64,000 nucleotides of DNA, taken from the NCBI RefSeq assembly GCF_000348985.1, contig NC_035923.1:868001-932000 (forward strand), read 5' to 3'. The stretch is from Huiozyma naganishii CBS 8797. Lineage: Eukaryota > Ascomycota > Saccharomycetes > Saccharomycetales > Saccharomycetaceae. Within the stretch, counting starts at the first letter, position 1; each line of letters opens with the position of its first letter. This document shows positions 49,622 through 61,361 of this stretch, piece by piece. Made by a program: the position numbers and the translations under genes. The notes beneath the pieces are model-generated. The model had not been told where the DNA came from and searched no databases. It worked only from the letters and a program-made list of their open reading frames with translations.

Positions 49622-50547
49622 ACGAAAATATATATTCGATTACTTACTAAAAATGTTTTGAAGTTTCGCACAGTATAGTGTTCTTCCTTGATGAAATTGG
49701 GGAGGTCTAACTTCAAAACCGGAGACGCTGCGTATTCAACAAGCAGTTGGTTTTTATCTGCGTCGTACTTCACTTCCAAGTTATCTGCCAGTAGTTTAGT
49801 GATTGAACCGACTATTTTGATACGCAGTTTATACTCAGTAGTGTCGTATGTCTTACGCATAGCCACGTCAAAGGTGCAGGACTCTTTTATCTCTTGGATA
49901 TTTTGCACTCTTTCATTTCGTTTCAACTGGTGCTCCCTTGATATTTCCTGGATCAGAGGCTTATTCGGAGGAGGTCCCTGCGGGAATAATGTTTTCAAAG
50001 TGGTCTCTTGCTCCTCTAATCGTTCTGTATCTGCCTTCCATTGTAACAACGAGCTCGGGTTGTTTCCCTCAGATTCTTGGGTACCGTCTTCTCTCGGTAT
50101 TTCCATTGTGACAGATGCTGGTGGTAGTTGGCCCTTGTACTTCATCTTGGGGAACTTCACCGAGTCCCTGTCAATAAGCAAGTTATCCTCTCGCAGCTCT
50201 ATACTCTCCAGACACCATTCCATGGTGATCTTTCGAAGGTCTTCGTATTCCTCTAGAGGTTCCACAATGTCTGTGTTGATAATACAGTCAAACACAATGC
50301 AAGGTTGATGACTCTTGTCTACATCTGTCCTCTTGGGAGATGTGACGATGGGGATCTCCCATTGGTTTGCCATTATTTTCTGAAAGGTTTGTAACCCAGC
50401 AAAGGGCTCCCTAGGGGGCGGCACCTCCTTATTATGGCACACATTGACGAACACTTTGCTCTGTGGTGGGTTCAACGACTTGGCCTTCCCCACGAAAAAC
50501 GGGACCGGTACCAATTGGATCGTATCATGCATATCTATCAGACACAT
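49618..50547 (-). CDS. PIH1: Pih1, R2TP complex subunit
   Basis: A subunit of the R2TP co-chaperone (Rvb1/2, Tah1, Pih1), which acts with Hsp90 in box C/D snoRNP and PIKK assembly. 309 residues, somewhat shorter than S. cerevisiae Pih1 (344). The N-terminal PIH domain includes [40 protein letters not shown] and [14 protein letters not shown] charged linker follows (about 145-205). The C-terminal CS-like domain (about 225-309) ends [14 protein letters not shown]. Convergent with PRO1 with overlapping stops. YHR033W-PIH1 adjacency is as in S. cerevisiae. Confidence 0.88.
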   Translation of the reverse strand: MCLIDMHDTIQLVPVPFFVGKAKSLNPPQSKVFVNVCHNKEVPPPREPFAGLQTFQKIMANQWEIPIVTSPKRTDVDKSHQPCIVFDCIINTDIVEPLEEYEDLRKITMEWCLESIELREDNLLIDRDSVKFPKMKYKGQLPPASVTMEIPREDGTQESEGNNPSSLLQWKADTERLEEQETTLKTLFPQGPPPNKPLIQEISREHQLKRNERVQNIQEIKESCTFDVAMRKTYDTTEYKLRIKIVGSITKLLADNLEVKYDADKNQLLVEYAASPVLKLDLPNFIKEEHYTVRNFKTFLVSNRIYIFV

Positions 50548-50802
50548 TGCTTGGCAATGCTAGGGGTAAATGTTTTAGTCGGTCAGACTCAATCTCAAAT
50601 GGGAGCTGTTTCTCGTTATCGAACTGAACTGTTCATTGACTGTAAAACGAGGCAAAAAATATCAAAAAATCAACTATACGTCACAGATATAATAATGAGG
50701 GCATAACATAACAACGTATAAATAACTTTCCATAGATAATACAGTATATAACTTGAGGGCGATGTAACAAAACGATTACCATCTACTCCCCCGCATAAGT
50801 AA

Positions 50803-51858
50803 TCATTCATCGTCCTTCTCCAAGACTTTCTTCATTTTCTCCAATTTGACCTTTCTCTCCTCGTCTCTGTTCAGCAAGAACTGCTTGTACTGGTGGATGT
50901 TGACCTTCTTGGTGTTCATCTCCTTTAGAGCTGGGAATCTGGTGCCGAACACGGTGTCCCAGAAAGTGAAGAAAGGTTGAGCGAAATTACTCTTCAACCC
51001 CCACTCCTGGTGGTGGATGTCGTGGTAGACGGCGTTGTTGGGGAAGAAGATTTGGAATGGGTCGAATGGCAGAACGTATCCGCAGTGGTCGTCGACGGTC
51101 TTCATGGTAGCGAACGTGAATAGGACGATTTGCTCTCTGGGACTCAAGCGAGTGACGATCATGGCGATACCGGTTCCAAGGGTGTCCAAAAGGAACCCCT
51201 CAGTGGGGGCGTTGAACAGCGCACCGTAGGCGTATGGGACGTACAACTGGTGGTGTCTGGAGTGGAACTTCTTGTACAGAGTGGAGGAGTAGTGCATTAG
51301 GTAATGCAGGAAGAACTGCCATGTGTCGACGAAAATGAAGGCAAGAGACAACTTGATTAGGGACAGCCCGTACTTGTAGAAAAGCACGATCCATTGGTCC
51401 TTAATCATGGACGCAAACTGTGGCCCAATGAAGGAGTATATGTCCTTCTTCAGGTGCCACATCTCATAGGCCTCGAACCCGGTAACTGATTCCGCGTCAA
51501 ATTTGTACGCAGTGAGACCGAAAAGCGTTTGGATACAGTGTTGTAGGATAACCTCTCTTAAGACCTCCAATCTCCCGGCCTTGTTTCTGGATTTAACCTC
51601 GGCACTTGGATGGATCCTGTACTTCTCTGCCAAGTTGAAAGTGTCCAACAAGTGGAAGAACCCGGAGACAACCCAGTATGCGACCACTGGAGCAATCAGG
51701 GCCAAGATACCGTCAGGGATACCTTCTACCAAGGAAGGTCTTGGAACAATGTGCTTTGCTGGTGCAACGCTGGAGTACATGAATGAGAACTGCTTCCCTG
51801 CAGCGCCGTTGAACAAAGTCTCGGCCGTGGCATTGACGGCTTCAGTAGACGAATTCAT
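50803..51858 (-). CDS. SUR2: Sphinganine C4-hydroxylase
   Basis: An ER enzyme that hydroxylates dihydrosphingosine to phytosphingosine. 351 residues (349 in S. cerevisiae). Several membrane segments (about 48-70, 150-180, 220-240). The fatty acid hydroxylase histidine boxes are HYLMH (near 186), HSRHH (near 199) and HDIHH (near 282). GILALIAPVVAYW, AEKYRIHPS and KTVDDHCGYVLPFDPF match Sur2 closely. A Lys/Glu-rich C-terminal tail ends KVLEKDDE. Three PDRE-like sites lie 450-540 bp upstream, which fits Pdr1/Pdr3 control of sphingolipid genes. S. cerevisiae SUR2 is YDR297W, near PRO1. Confidence 0.97.
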   Translation of the reverse strand: MNSSTEAVNATAETLFNGAAGKQFSFMYSSVAPAKHIVPRPSLVEGIPDGILALIAPVVAYWVVSGFFHLLDTFNLAEKYRIHPSAEVKSRNKAGRLEVLREVILQHCIQTLFGLTAYKFDAESVTGFEAYEMWHLKKDIYSFIGPQFASMIKDQWIVLFYKYGLSLIKLSLAFIFVDTWQFFLHYLMHYSSTLYKKFHSRHHQLYVPYAYGALFNAPTEGFLLDTLGTGIAMIVTRLSPREQIVLFTFATMKTVDDHCGYVLPFDPFQIFFPNNAVYHDIHHQEWGLKSNFAQPFFTFWDTVFGTRFPALKEMNTKKVNIHQYKQFLLNRDEERKVKLEKMKKVLEKDDE

Positions 51859-53441
51859 CTCGTTCTGGTGTTTTTGTTGTTGCTGGTTCTCTGGAAAGGG
51901 AAGCCTGCCAGTGCAAAGCGGAAAGAGCGAAAAACAGGAAGTAAGTACCGAATAAAGCTAGACAGTATAAATATACAAAAATATTCCTGTACTTCCAAAT
52001 TTTGTGTCGTTCTAGAAGAGCAGCTATTTTTTTTCCTTACTTCTTTTGTTCTATTTCCAAAAGAGCGGACCACGGGATTATCTGTCAAGTGCAGTATACA
52101 GCTGCTGTGCCTTAGATTCGAAGAGAGGAATGACAACAACAAAGAGCAGCGACAGCTGATACCTGCAAGTTGCCAACAATAAAGCAGTGGGAAGATACAG
52201 AAATAAAAAACAGATGAATTAATCAGCGTTTCCTGAACGAGACGCGTCGATTTCCTAATCCGGAAATGTCACTGGACAAGGGCAGAAATTTCTTCTTTTG
52301 GTGTTTCCGCGGGTTTCCACAGCCCCTTTTCCCGCGGAGCGAAACAGCGGTACCGTTCCTTCCTCTTTAGGTAATAGCTGCCGTGCGGCATTTTCTCGCG
52401 GAGTATTGTGTTGGCGGTGTGCCTATGTGCCCCACCCCTTTTATTTACACAATTCCCTCTTTGGGCGGTTCGCTCTGTGCCCCACTAAATGAATAAAACA
52501 TGCAAAACAGAGGGGATGTGTGATGTAATCACGCTTTGCACTCTGGGTGGTCGAGCAGAACGAGGGGGCAACACCACGAGCCAGGCTTCTCGCTACGATT
52601 CTTGCTGCTGGGAATGAACATTGCAACACGAGGAAGAAAGAACGTGGTTCTTCTGTGGTCTCTTGACGATTGTTGCAGTAGACTCGTGTCTTATGCTGAG
52701 TAGGTAGTGTTATTTTGTCATATCTTGAGGCGCCATGCAGAAAAGTCACCCGCTGTTCTATGGTGTTGAACTTGAAATGAACGAAAACAAGTAGCTGCAA
52801 TTGAGTAACCTAACAGCCCTTTGAAACGGGAGAGGCAAAGAGGGTCTAGAGATCCATACTGGACTTCGCACACACACATATATATATATGATACAGACCC
52901 ATGTGCAATCACCGAAACAAAGGGTGGATATACCGGGCGTTTCGGTACGTAAATGGATGAGCGGAATTATCGTTTCCCCTCGTAGTTTTCTTGATTTGTT
53001 GAGGCCAACGTATATCGCATTGTTCAACTGTCCACCTCCCCCCCACGCCGAACGAAGCAGGCAAGATCCAAGGAGACAGTTTAGTGCACGTATTTTGGTA
53101 GGTGTTCCCAAATCAACTACGGAATTAGGCATGGAAGGCGGCTGGGTGCTCGTCCTCAACAGTACCAAATTCTAAAAATTAGTCTACGCAAGAAACAACC
53201 ACAAATGCGCTACTTTCACTGTGCAGCAACCTCTTAGGACCCTCTTGAACGAAGTAGTCACCAAACAAAGCTACTTCATCTCTTGTTCTCCAGTCTTCCC
53301 CCACTGTATGCATCCCGCTATTTTTTTTGTACCAGAAATTATGTATGGAGAAGAAGTTGCAATTGGAAAAAGTAAATTATATTATTATGGCACGTACGTG
53401 AGTGTCAAACAGCACAGTGAGGTCAACATTTCTTATTGACC
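51859..53441. other. Long divergent SUR2-BRL1 intergenic region
   Basis: 1583 bp, the longest unique gap. It holds the PDRE-like cluster at 52306-52402, GC-rich patches and a short AT repeat near 52876. The open frames here read as noise (no family, poor composition). I found no tRNA. Unlisted short RNA or an origin cannot be excluded. Confidence 0.5.
52306..52338. promoter_or_regulatory. Inverted pair of PDRE-like sites upstream of SUR2
   Basis: TCCGCGGG (52306-52313) and its reverse complement CCCGCGGA (52331-52338), about 450-480 bp before the SUR2 ATG. A related CTCGCGGA follows at 52395-52402. They are close to the Pdr1/Pdr3 element TCCGCGGA. Confidence 0.5.
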
Positions 53442-54764
53442 ATGGGTACCCCAATGGAGACCTTCAGTAACCTGTCTCTGTCGGATGTAACAGATACCAG
53501 CGAGGATGTGGGCATAGATTCGTCGTTGTTGAACCTGTCGCTGAACGGTGGTTCTCAAGCAAACGATGCGATGGAGATGCAACTTAAGCAAAGGTTTATG
53601 CCCTTTGTCCCCGTCAGTCCGTCGCCGCTTCGACACTCTGTCAATGGGGCCCGTTACAATGACGGCGATGCGTTGATCGACTTGGATGAGGACTTGATGG
53701 AGGTGGATGAGGTGGATGAGGTGGAAACAGTCAGCGACGCAGAACAACCACCCATAACACCGTTGGCACCATTACAAGAGATGAGGGAGAGCATATACGC
53801 GGCGGATTTCAAAGCCGACACTAGGGAGCAACTGTCTTCCGACGACGAGGATGAAAAGCACGCTAAACACGTCCCAGATTCCACACAAAGTGCCACAACC
53901 CCAACATCGACCAGCATAGTGCGTAAACTGTTCTCGCCGACGCAGCTTGGCGCGGAGACCGCAGGCGTACTCAACGCCGATTGCAACCACACTCCGCACA
54001 AAGCGAAACACGACGCAGTCGAGGGCCATATGAACGCAGCGTCTCGCACTGTACGACACGAGTGGTTGAAGGACAAGCAAGTCAACTTCCACATCAACAA
54101 CAATTACTACTACGGCCCGGCTCGGGCCAGTGGGTACACCGAACACGGGGATGAGTTCAACCGCTTGGGGGGAAACCCGAAATGCCACGACGAGGAAGAA
54201 GAAGAGACACTGCCGGCACCGTGGTCCCCGGAATCGGAACCTCACTCCAAACTGTTCTACGACTCGCTGACGTACTTCCAGTGGACTTTCAACACGTTGA
54301 CAGTATCCGCTGGGATCGTGTACATACTGCGGCTGGTTCGCAAGGACATGCATGCCCTATGGGCGACACACAAGCGTGCATTACAAGAGGAGATCGCACT
54401 CTGCCAGTTACAATACGACACGAACCAGTGTGCTACAAACGGTGCTCTACCGGCGATGGCCGCCAAATGCCGCGAGTGGGGGGTTTGCTCGCAGAACGAC
54501 GTGGACAAGTTCTTCCACATGCGACTGGCACTCTCGCTGAGACTACTGGGCACTCTCATCAACGAATTGATCCAGCCACTCGGATGGAAACCCATCCTCG
54601 TGATCGCCCTCGGCATCCTCCTCTGGGTTTTCTCCTCCAACTTCCTCTTCGGGTTTGCGAGAGCCAAGTACTACTACGGCACACCCGAGAGAACCGAGCA
54701 CCACGACGACGGTCCACCAGGCGACCCATCGGGGTCCATCCTCACCAGGCAGCACCGCCAGTAG
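53442..54764 (+). CDS. BRL1: Brl1 nuclear envelope protein
   Basis: A Brr6/Brl1-family integral protein of the inner nuclear membrane, acting in nuclear pore assembly and membrane lipid homeostasis. 440 residues from ATG 53442 (MGTPMETFSNLSLSD); S. cerevisiae has 471. An upstream in-frame TTG is ignored. The acidic N-terminal half is disordered. The conserved domain (about 280-410) has a first membrane segment FNTLTVSAGIVYILRLV, a lumenal loop with four cysteines (CQLQYDTNQC and CREWGVC) that form the family disulfides, and a second membrane segment ILVIALGILLWVFSSNFLFG. PUT2 follows, as in S. cerevisiae (YHR036W-YHR037W). Confidence 0.93.
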   Translation: MGTPMETFSNLSLSDVTDTSEDVGIDSSLLNLSLNGGSQANDAMEMQLKQRFMPFVPVSPSPLRHSVNGARYNDGDALIDLDEDLMEVDEVDEVETVSDAEQPPITPLAPLQEMRESIYAADFKADTREQLSSDDEDEKHAKHVPDSTQSATTPTSTSIVRKLFSPTQLGAETAGVLNADCNHTPHKAKHDAVEGHMNAASRTVRHEWLKDKQVNFHINNNYYYGPARASGYTEHGDEFNRLGGNPKCHDEEEEETLPAPWSPESEPHSKLFYDSLTYFQWTFNTLTVSAGIVYILRLVRKDMHALWATHKRALQEEIALCQLQYDTNQCATNGALPAMAAKCREWGVCSQNDVDKFFHMRLALSLRLLGTLINELIQPLGWKPILVIALGILLWVFSSNFLFGFARAKYYYGTPERTEHHDDGPPGDPSGSILTRQHRQ

Positions 54765-56783
<2,019 letters not shown>

Positions 56784-57077
56784 GCAAAAGACGCCTCTGA
56801 CACAACGCAGAAAACACTCTTTGTACCCTCTGTATATATGACATAAGATTACTGCACTCTTTGAGTATTCCAAGTTTCCGGTCTGTGCTGCGATGGTCAA
56901 TTGCAACGGTAAGAGCTAAGATGCAAACTCCGTACACCCATACACGAGCCAACGTTTCCAATTAACTGTTGATGGACCACTTTTCCGAGAAGAGATGGGG
57001 AAGACGGTGAATGGTCCAGTCGAAGTCAGAAAGACGTAAGACCATTTTGGTAACGATAGATTATATACTTTTTGACA

Positions 57078-57788
57078 ATGTCCAAGCTGATCATACCATG
57101 TCGCAACTTTCTCTGGAGTGCCAGCCGTTCAATTCATACAACGGCCCCTCTTTTGAAGAAAGTGAAGAAAGGTGCTGCCCACACTGGGAAGGCAGCCGCC
57201 AAGGAGGCTGAGCCTGATGAAATCGTTGATGTCAAGAGTTACCTTTTAGCAGCAAAGAGCAAATTTGATCAATGCCTTGTTGCTTGTCAGAAGAGACAAA
57301 ATGAGGTGAAACAGTCCACCGCAAACGTTAAGATATTTGATCAATTGAAACTGGCCACGGGTGCACCCTTCACTGACGTTGCATCGACATCCCTCAAGGG
57401 TAAAAATGCCCTTTTAGTGAGTGTGTTCAACCCCTTGGATGTAAAGAAAGTGGTAAGCTGCATTTTGGCATCAGGGATGAATTTGACACCAGAACAAATG
57501 GAAGGCGAGGGGAACCAACAGAACTTGAAAATATCGCTACCTCCACGAACGAGAGAATCTCGTTTGCAACAATGTAAGGACTGCAAAGCGGTCTTCGAGG
57601 AATATAAGAATTCAGGGCTGAAATCGTCACTGGGATCTGTGAGAAGAACGTTCATGAGCAAACTGAAAACAATAAAGCAAGATGACGTGGTTAAAAGAAC
57701 GGAGAAGGATTTGGAGGCGATGCATAAGGCCTACGTGAACAAACTGCATGAACAATTCAAACAAGCAGAGAAGAGTATAATGGCTTGA
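57078..57788 (+). CDS. RRF1: Mitochondrial ribosome recycling factor
   Basis: Releases mitoribosomes after termination. 236 residues from ATG 57078 (MSKLIIPCRNFLWSASRSIHTT); S. cerevisiae has 230. The start is a typical basic/hydroxylated import signal. The RRF body (about 50-236) shows the long three-helix pattern: SYLLAAKSKFDQCLVACQKRQNE, PLDVKKVVSCILASGMNLTP, ISLPPRTRESRLQ (the conserved P-P-x-T-x-E-x-R block) and FMSKLKTIKQDDVVKRTEKDL. The gene follows PUT2, as in S. cerevisiae. Confidence 0.94.
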   Translation: MSKLIIPCRNFLWSASRSIHTTAPLLKKVKKGAAHTGKAAAKEAEPDEIVDVKSYLLAAKSKFDQCLVACQKRQNEVKQSTANVKIFDQLKLATGAPFTDVASTSLKGKNALLVSVFNPLDVKKVVSCILASGMNLTPEQMEGEGNQQNLKISLPPRTRESRLQQCKDCKAVFEEYKNSGLKSSLGSVRRTFMSKLKTIKQDDVVKRTEKDLEAMHKAYVNKLHEQFKQAEKSIMA

Positions 57789-57903
57789 CGTTATGGACGA
57801 GCTATTCCTGTCTATATACCCCCTCCCCTTCAGGCTCACAAACATATGCAACTTATAATGTATATATCGCTACGTATGTGTACAGGTGAGCACCAACGTA
57901 TCC

Positions 57904-59853
57904 TCAGTTACCGTTCTTGGCTAGGGACATAACAGATTTGATTAACTGCCATGGAGAGGTCGTGTAAGACGCAGTGATAAACGCCTTGACAAATGTCCAA
58001 GCTTTCCCGTTGCTGTTAATTGGGTAGTCCAACGGTTTAGGTATCTGGGTAGAAACAAACGGTAACGCGTCGTAACAGACACTCTTTGCATTGCAAATAC
58101 CCAGTAACCCTTCCTCCCCACCAAACTTACCGTAACCGGACCCATTGATGCCACCAAAGGGTAACTGACAGACGTAGAAAGTAGCAAAATCGTTAATGGC
58201 GACGTTCCCTGTCTTCAGTTCATTCGCCACGTAGTTGCACTCTTGGTAATCGTTACCAAACACAGAACTACCCAGACCGAACGGAGCGGAATTGGCCAGC
58301 TCTATACAGTGCTTGGTAGATTCACCCTTCATCATTACAAGGATTGGACCGAACACTTCATTTTGGGCAACGTCCATATCCGGCGTCACGTCAACGAGCA
58401 TTGTAGGCTGGAAGTAGTTGCCCTGTGGGTACTTTGGGTGGGTGTAGGGGGACCCTCCCGTGAGCAGCCGGGCGCCCTTGGAGACTGCGTCCTTGACAAG
58501 GGACTCCAGTTGTGGGAACCTGTTGTTGGAAATCATGGCCCCCATATCGACACCCTCTACGTGGTGGTCGATATCGGACCCCAATCTGAATGGATCGTCC
58601 TTGAACCGTTTTGCAATGATGCTCACCAGTTTATCGTAGTTCTTGCTTGAGACGATCACTCTTTCGATACCGATACAGTTCTGTCCTGCTGATTGGAATG
58701 ATCCACGCAGGATGATCGAGGAGAGTTTCTCCAATGCAGTTACCGAGTCTAACACGATGAATGCATCCTTCCCGCCTAGTTCCACACACAGCGGGGTGAT
58801 TGATTCCGCGGCGTGTCTCAAGACGTGTTTGGCCACTGGGGCGCTCCCAATAAAGGTGATGTGCTTCAAAGTTGGGTGGGCTGTGAAGTAGTTTGCAGCT
58901 TGTCCGTTGGATTCCGTAGGTGGGAGACAGTAGCACAGTTGGACCAAGTTAGGGTCCTCGTCACAAGCCCTGAGGCAAGTTTGGACCAGTTTGATAAAGA
59001 ATTCCGAGGACCAGACGACTTGTTCCGAGCACTTCATGACTATGGCGTTACCTGTGATGATGGAGGAGATTATAGGCCCCAGTAGGTTATGGAACGGGTA
59101 GTTCCAGGACACGATGGCGCTGATGACCCCCAGTGGTTCGTATCTGACCTCTGCACCTTTGTACATCTTCATAAACAAGTTAGTGGGCCCCTTCCTCTTG
59201 GATGGTTGTAGGATTTTGCGGCCGTGCTTGATCACCCAGGCGAGTTTCTCCAAAGTGACGAGGATTTCACCCATGGAGGCGTCCAGCATTGTCTTCCCGG
59301 AGTCCCTGCAAGCTACGCGAGCAATCAGGTCTTGGTTGTTCAGCACGTACTCCCTCAGGGACACGAGCACGCGAAGTCTTCTCTCGAAGGAACTGTGACG
59401 GAACTCGTCGTGCGCTGACTGTGCCTGCTTCATAATCAAGTCTATGTCCTCCCTGGTCTTCGATGGGAAGGACCCTAAGAATTGGCCAGTGGCAGGACAG
59501 TAACATTGAATCATGTTTGGGTTCTGTGGGTCGACCACCTCCGTGGAGGACAGTCTCTTACCCTTCCAATTTGGCTTCGCCTGGTCGGGCAAGCTCACTT
59601 TGAAAGGTACTGGTTTGGGCAACCTGCCGTTCCCGCAGCAGTGTCTCCTGAAGTACACTATAGCAATTGGCAACAGCAGTACGACCACTGTGACACACAT
59701 GGCGGTGCCATTGGTCGATTGGGGCATTTCTTTGTTGGCGAAGAAAGGTTGGTTCAGCAGCCAACGATTGACAAACTCTTTGACCGTAGCGTTCAATTGG
59801 TTCAGCATTTCGCCGTTCAGCACAAATTGCGAAGAATCAGAAGAGTTCTTCAT
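57904..59853 (-). CDS. MSC7: Msc7 aldehyde dehydrogenase-like membrane protein
   Basis: An ER-associated aldehyde dehydrogenase family member of unclear substrate; the S. cerevisiae gene was named for a meiotic sister-chromatid recombination phenotype. 649 residues (644 in S. cerevisiae). An N-terminal membrane anchor (AMCVTVVVLLLPIAIVYF, about 50-68) precedes a full ALDH domain: ISAIVSWNYPFHNLLGPI, HITFIGSAPVAKHV, general base in LCVELGGKDAF (near 357), catalytic cysteine in SAGQNCIGIERV (near 390), NEVFGPILV and LPFGGINGSGYGKFGG. Both catalytic residues are kept, so it looks active. Confidence 0.94.
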   Translation of the reverse strand: MKNSSDSSQFVLNGEMLNQLNATVKEFVNRWLLNQPFFANKEMPQSTNGTAMCVTVVVLLLPIAIVYFRRHCCGNGRLPKPVPFKVSLPDQAKPNWKGKRLSSTEVVDPQNPNMIQCYCPATGQFLGSFPSKTREDIDLIMKQAQSAHDEFRHSSFERRLRVLVSLREYVLNNQDLIARVACRDSGKTMLDASMGEILVTLEKLAWVIKHGRKILQPSKRKGPTNLFMKMYKGAEVRYEPLGVISAIVSWNYPFHNLLGPIISSIITGNAIVMKCSEQVVWSSEFFIKLVQTCLRACDEDPNLVQLCYCLPPTESNGQAANYFTAHPTLKHITFIGSAPVAKHVLRHAAESITPLCVELGGKDAFIVLDSVTALEKLSSIILRGSFQSAGQNCIGIERVIVSSKNYDKLVSIIAKRFKDDPFRLGSDIDHHVEGVDMGAMISNNRFPQLESLVKDAVSKGARLLTGGSPYTHPKYPQGNYFQPTMLVDVTPDMDVAQNEVFGPILVMMKGESTKHCIELANSAPFGLGSSVFGNDYQECNYVANELKTGNVAINDFATFYVCQLPFGGINGSGYGKFGGEEGLLGICNAKSVCYDALPFVSTQIPKPLDYPINSNGKAWTFVKAFITASYTTSPWQLIKSVMSLAKNGN

Positions 59854-60010
59854 CTTCGGGAACGTGTATGTATATATATGAGAACAAGTTCAGTGGATAC
59901 CGTCGTATTTGGAACAGTTTAAATACCGATAAACTTTTACATCAATACATAACTCGTTTACGACAGAGAGAGAGGGACCCAAGAAAAACGCTGTTGCCAG
60001 CGTCGCTGAC

Positions 60011-60520
60011 TCAAGCCTTCTGCGAGGCGTGCGACTTCTGCGCGTTGATGTGGACCCCCCCCACCGGGTTGGTCGCGGCCTTGACGAGCAGGTCGACGAC
60101 TGCGCCCTTCTTCTCCGCGACGGTCTTCTCTATCTCTTGCAAGTCCGTTTGGATATCCCTCTCGGCGTCCAGTTCCAGCTGTTTGACGTCGCTCTGGTTG
60201 TTTTTCTCGAAGTCGCGCAGTTCTTGGTCCTTCGTCGCCTTGTACGCGCTGATTTCGGCAGCGGCGTCCAGCTTCGCCTGTTTCAACTTGTCCTGTCTGT
60301 ACTTTCTCGCCTTCGAGATGATATCCTGAGCATCCTTCTCCGCTCTCAGTAGTGTGGTGATCCCGTTCTGGCTCTGTGCAGACTAATACAAGAAGGGGAA
60401 CGGTACGTATACAGTGCAGGCCCCAAGGGAGCAATCATATATGTGAAACAGATTCCCAGTTGTTAGTAAACGATATCAAGTCAGAGAGTGAAACCCCACG
60501 CAGCTCCATTAACATACCAT
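60011..60520 (-). CDS. VMA10: Vma10, V-ATPase subunit G (two exons, 3-nt first exon)
   Basis: Subunit G of the V1 peripheral stalk of the vacuolar ATPase. The open frame 60011-60382 has no ATG at its 5' end but reads SAQSQNGITTLLRAEKDAQD, then SKARKYRQDKLKQAK, matching Vma10 (S. cerevisiae MSQKNGIATLLQAEKEA). Upstream on the minus strand an ATG (60520-60518) is followed at once by GTATGT, with a perfect TACTAAC (60468-60462) and the acceptor TTAG ending at 60383. Splicing gives M-SAQSQNG, 124 residues (114 in S. cerevisiae). A second in-frame acceptor 9 nt further would give MSQNG. The rest is a long helix, ending GGVHINAQKSHASQKA. Confidence 0.93.
60383..60517 (-). other. VMA10 spliceosomal intron
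   Basis: 135 nt. Donor GTATGT (60517-60512), consensus branch point TACTAAC (60468-60462), pyrimidine-rich tract and acceptor TTAG ending 60383. An alternative CACAG acceptor lies 9 nt downstream. S. cerevisiae VMA10 also has an intron near its start. Confidence 0.9.
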
Positions 60521-60677
60521 CGTTAAAACCTGTGTGTGCTACTATACCAGTGACGTTGAGCACCTCTTGCAATACGGCTTTCGAATTCAAGTGGAAGCTG
60601 TGAAAGTCGTTGCTTCCTCTGTTTTTATATATCGTCGATATATAATTTCTGGTTATATATAAAGAGGGCATCGTGGG

Positions 60678-61361
60678 TCACTCCAGGGCTGAGACGTACT
60701 GGAATGCGAGGTTGCACAAGACATGGTTCGCCCTGCGGGTCTTGTCCACCCCTGCGGGTGTCTGTAGACAATCNNNNNNNNNNNNNNGGTGCGTTACCTG
60801 CACCTCCGCCAGCAGCGCGACGATATCGTCTGTGTGTCTGGCGAGGACCGCACCGCTCAACTCGATTGCGAGTCCCTTGAAGCCGGTCTGTGAGAACAGG
60901 TTGCAGCAGCGGACGGTCAGGCGGTCCCCGGACTGCGGACCACCGGTCCCGACGGTCCTGCTGTGGAAAGTCTGGCCGAGGTCGCCCTTGATGGACTGCC
61001 GTTGCGTCCAGATGTTCGACAGCTTGCCGTCCAGCAGCGAGTCCACGGGACCGGGGAACCACGCCTCCGTGTCCCCGTCCGCACCGTCCCTGTCGCCATC
61101 CCCATCACCATGCCTCGACAGCACAGCGGTGCCGTTCTTGATGAGAACGGTGTCCCTGCGGGAGAAAGTGATGCTGTACAGCAGTTTCGAGATCGACGGG
61201 TCCACGGCGTCGATGTTCGTCACCTGCGACCGGTACGTCTTGAAGTCCAGCGACCAGGGGTCCCCCTGCTGCAGCAAGTAGTTGTTCAGCAGCCGGTCTT
61301 GGAACTCCGTCAGCGTCGCTGGCGTCGCTTTATCCGCGAATATCACACTGTTCAGCACCAT
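60678..61361 (-). CDS. SRB2: Srb2/Med20, Mediator head subunit (contains an assembly gap)
   Basis: A Mediator head subunit that pairs with Srb5/Med18. 227 codons with the gap counted; S. cerevisiae has 210. The start MVLNSVIFADKATPATLTEF aligns with MGKSAVIFVERATPATLTEL. Further matches are DPWSLDFKTYR, SKLLYSITFSRRDTVLIKN, KLSNIWTQRQSIKGDLG, VRCCNLFSQTGFKGLAIEL and the end HVLCNLAFQYVSALE. Fourteen Ns (60774-60787) fall about 30 codons before the end. The frame is consistent on both sides, so the gap size is probably near correct. An acidic/glycine insert near residue 90 is GC-rich. BCD1, expected beside it in S. cerevisiae, is absent. Confidence 0.93.
   Translation of the reverse strand: MVLNSVIFADKATPATLTEFQDRLLNNYLLQQGDPWSLDFKTYRSQVTNIDAVDPSISKLLYSITFSRRDTVLIKNGTAVLSRHGDGDGDRDGADGDTEAWFPGPVDSLLDGKLSNIWTQRQSIKGDLGQTFHSRTVGTGGPQSGDRLTVRCCNLFSQTGFKGLAIELSGAVLARHTDDIVALLAEVQVTHXXXXXDCLQTPAGVDKTRRANHVLCNLAFQYVSALE
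60774..60787. other. Assembly gap (14 N)
   Basis: Unresolved bases inside SRB2, in a GC-rich stretch. Confidence 0.99.

Noticed and set aside
52700..53175. Overlapping frames of 95-136 codons between SUR2 and BRL1
   Set aside because: No recognisable domain, both strands equally open, start codons doubtful; treated as non-coding.
60435..60671. 78-codon minus-strand frame spanning the VMA10 start and intron
   Set aside because: It runs through the VMA10 exon 1/intron in a way explained by the splice signals; no family resemblance.
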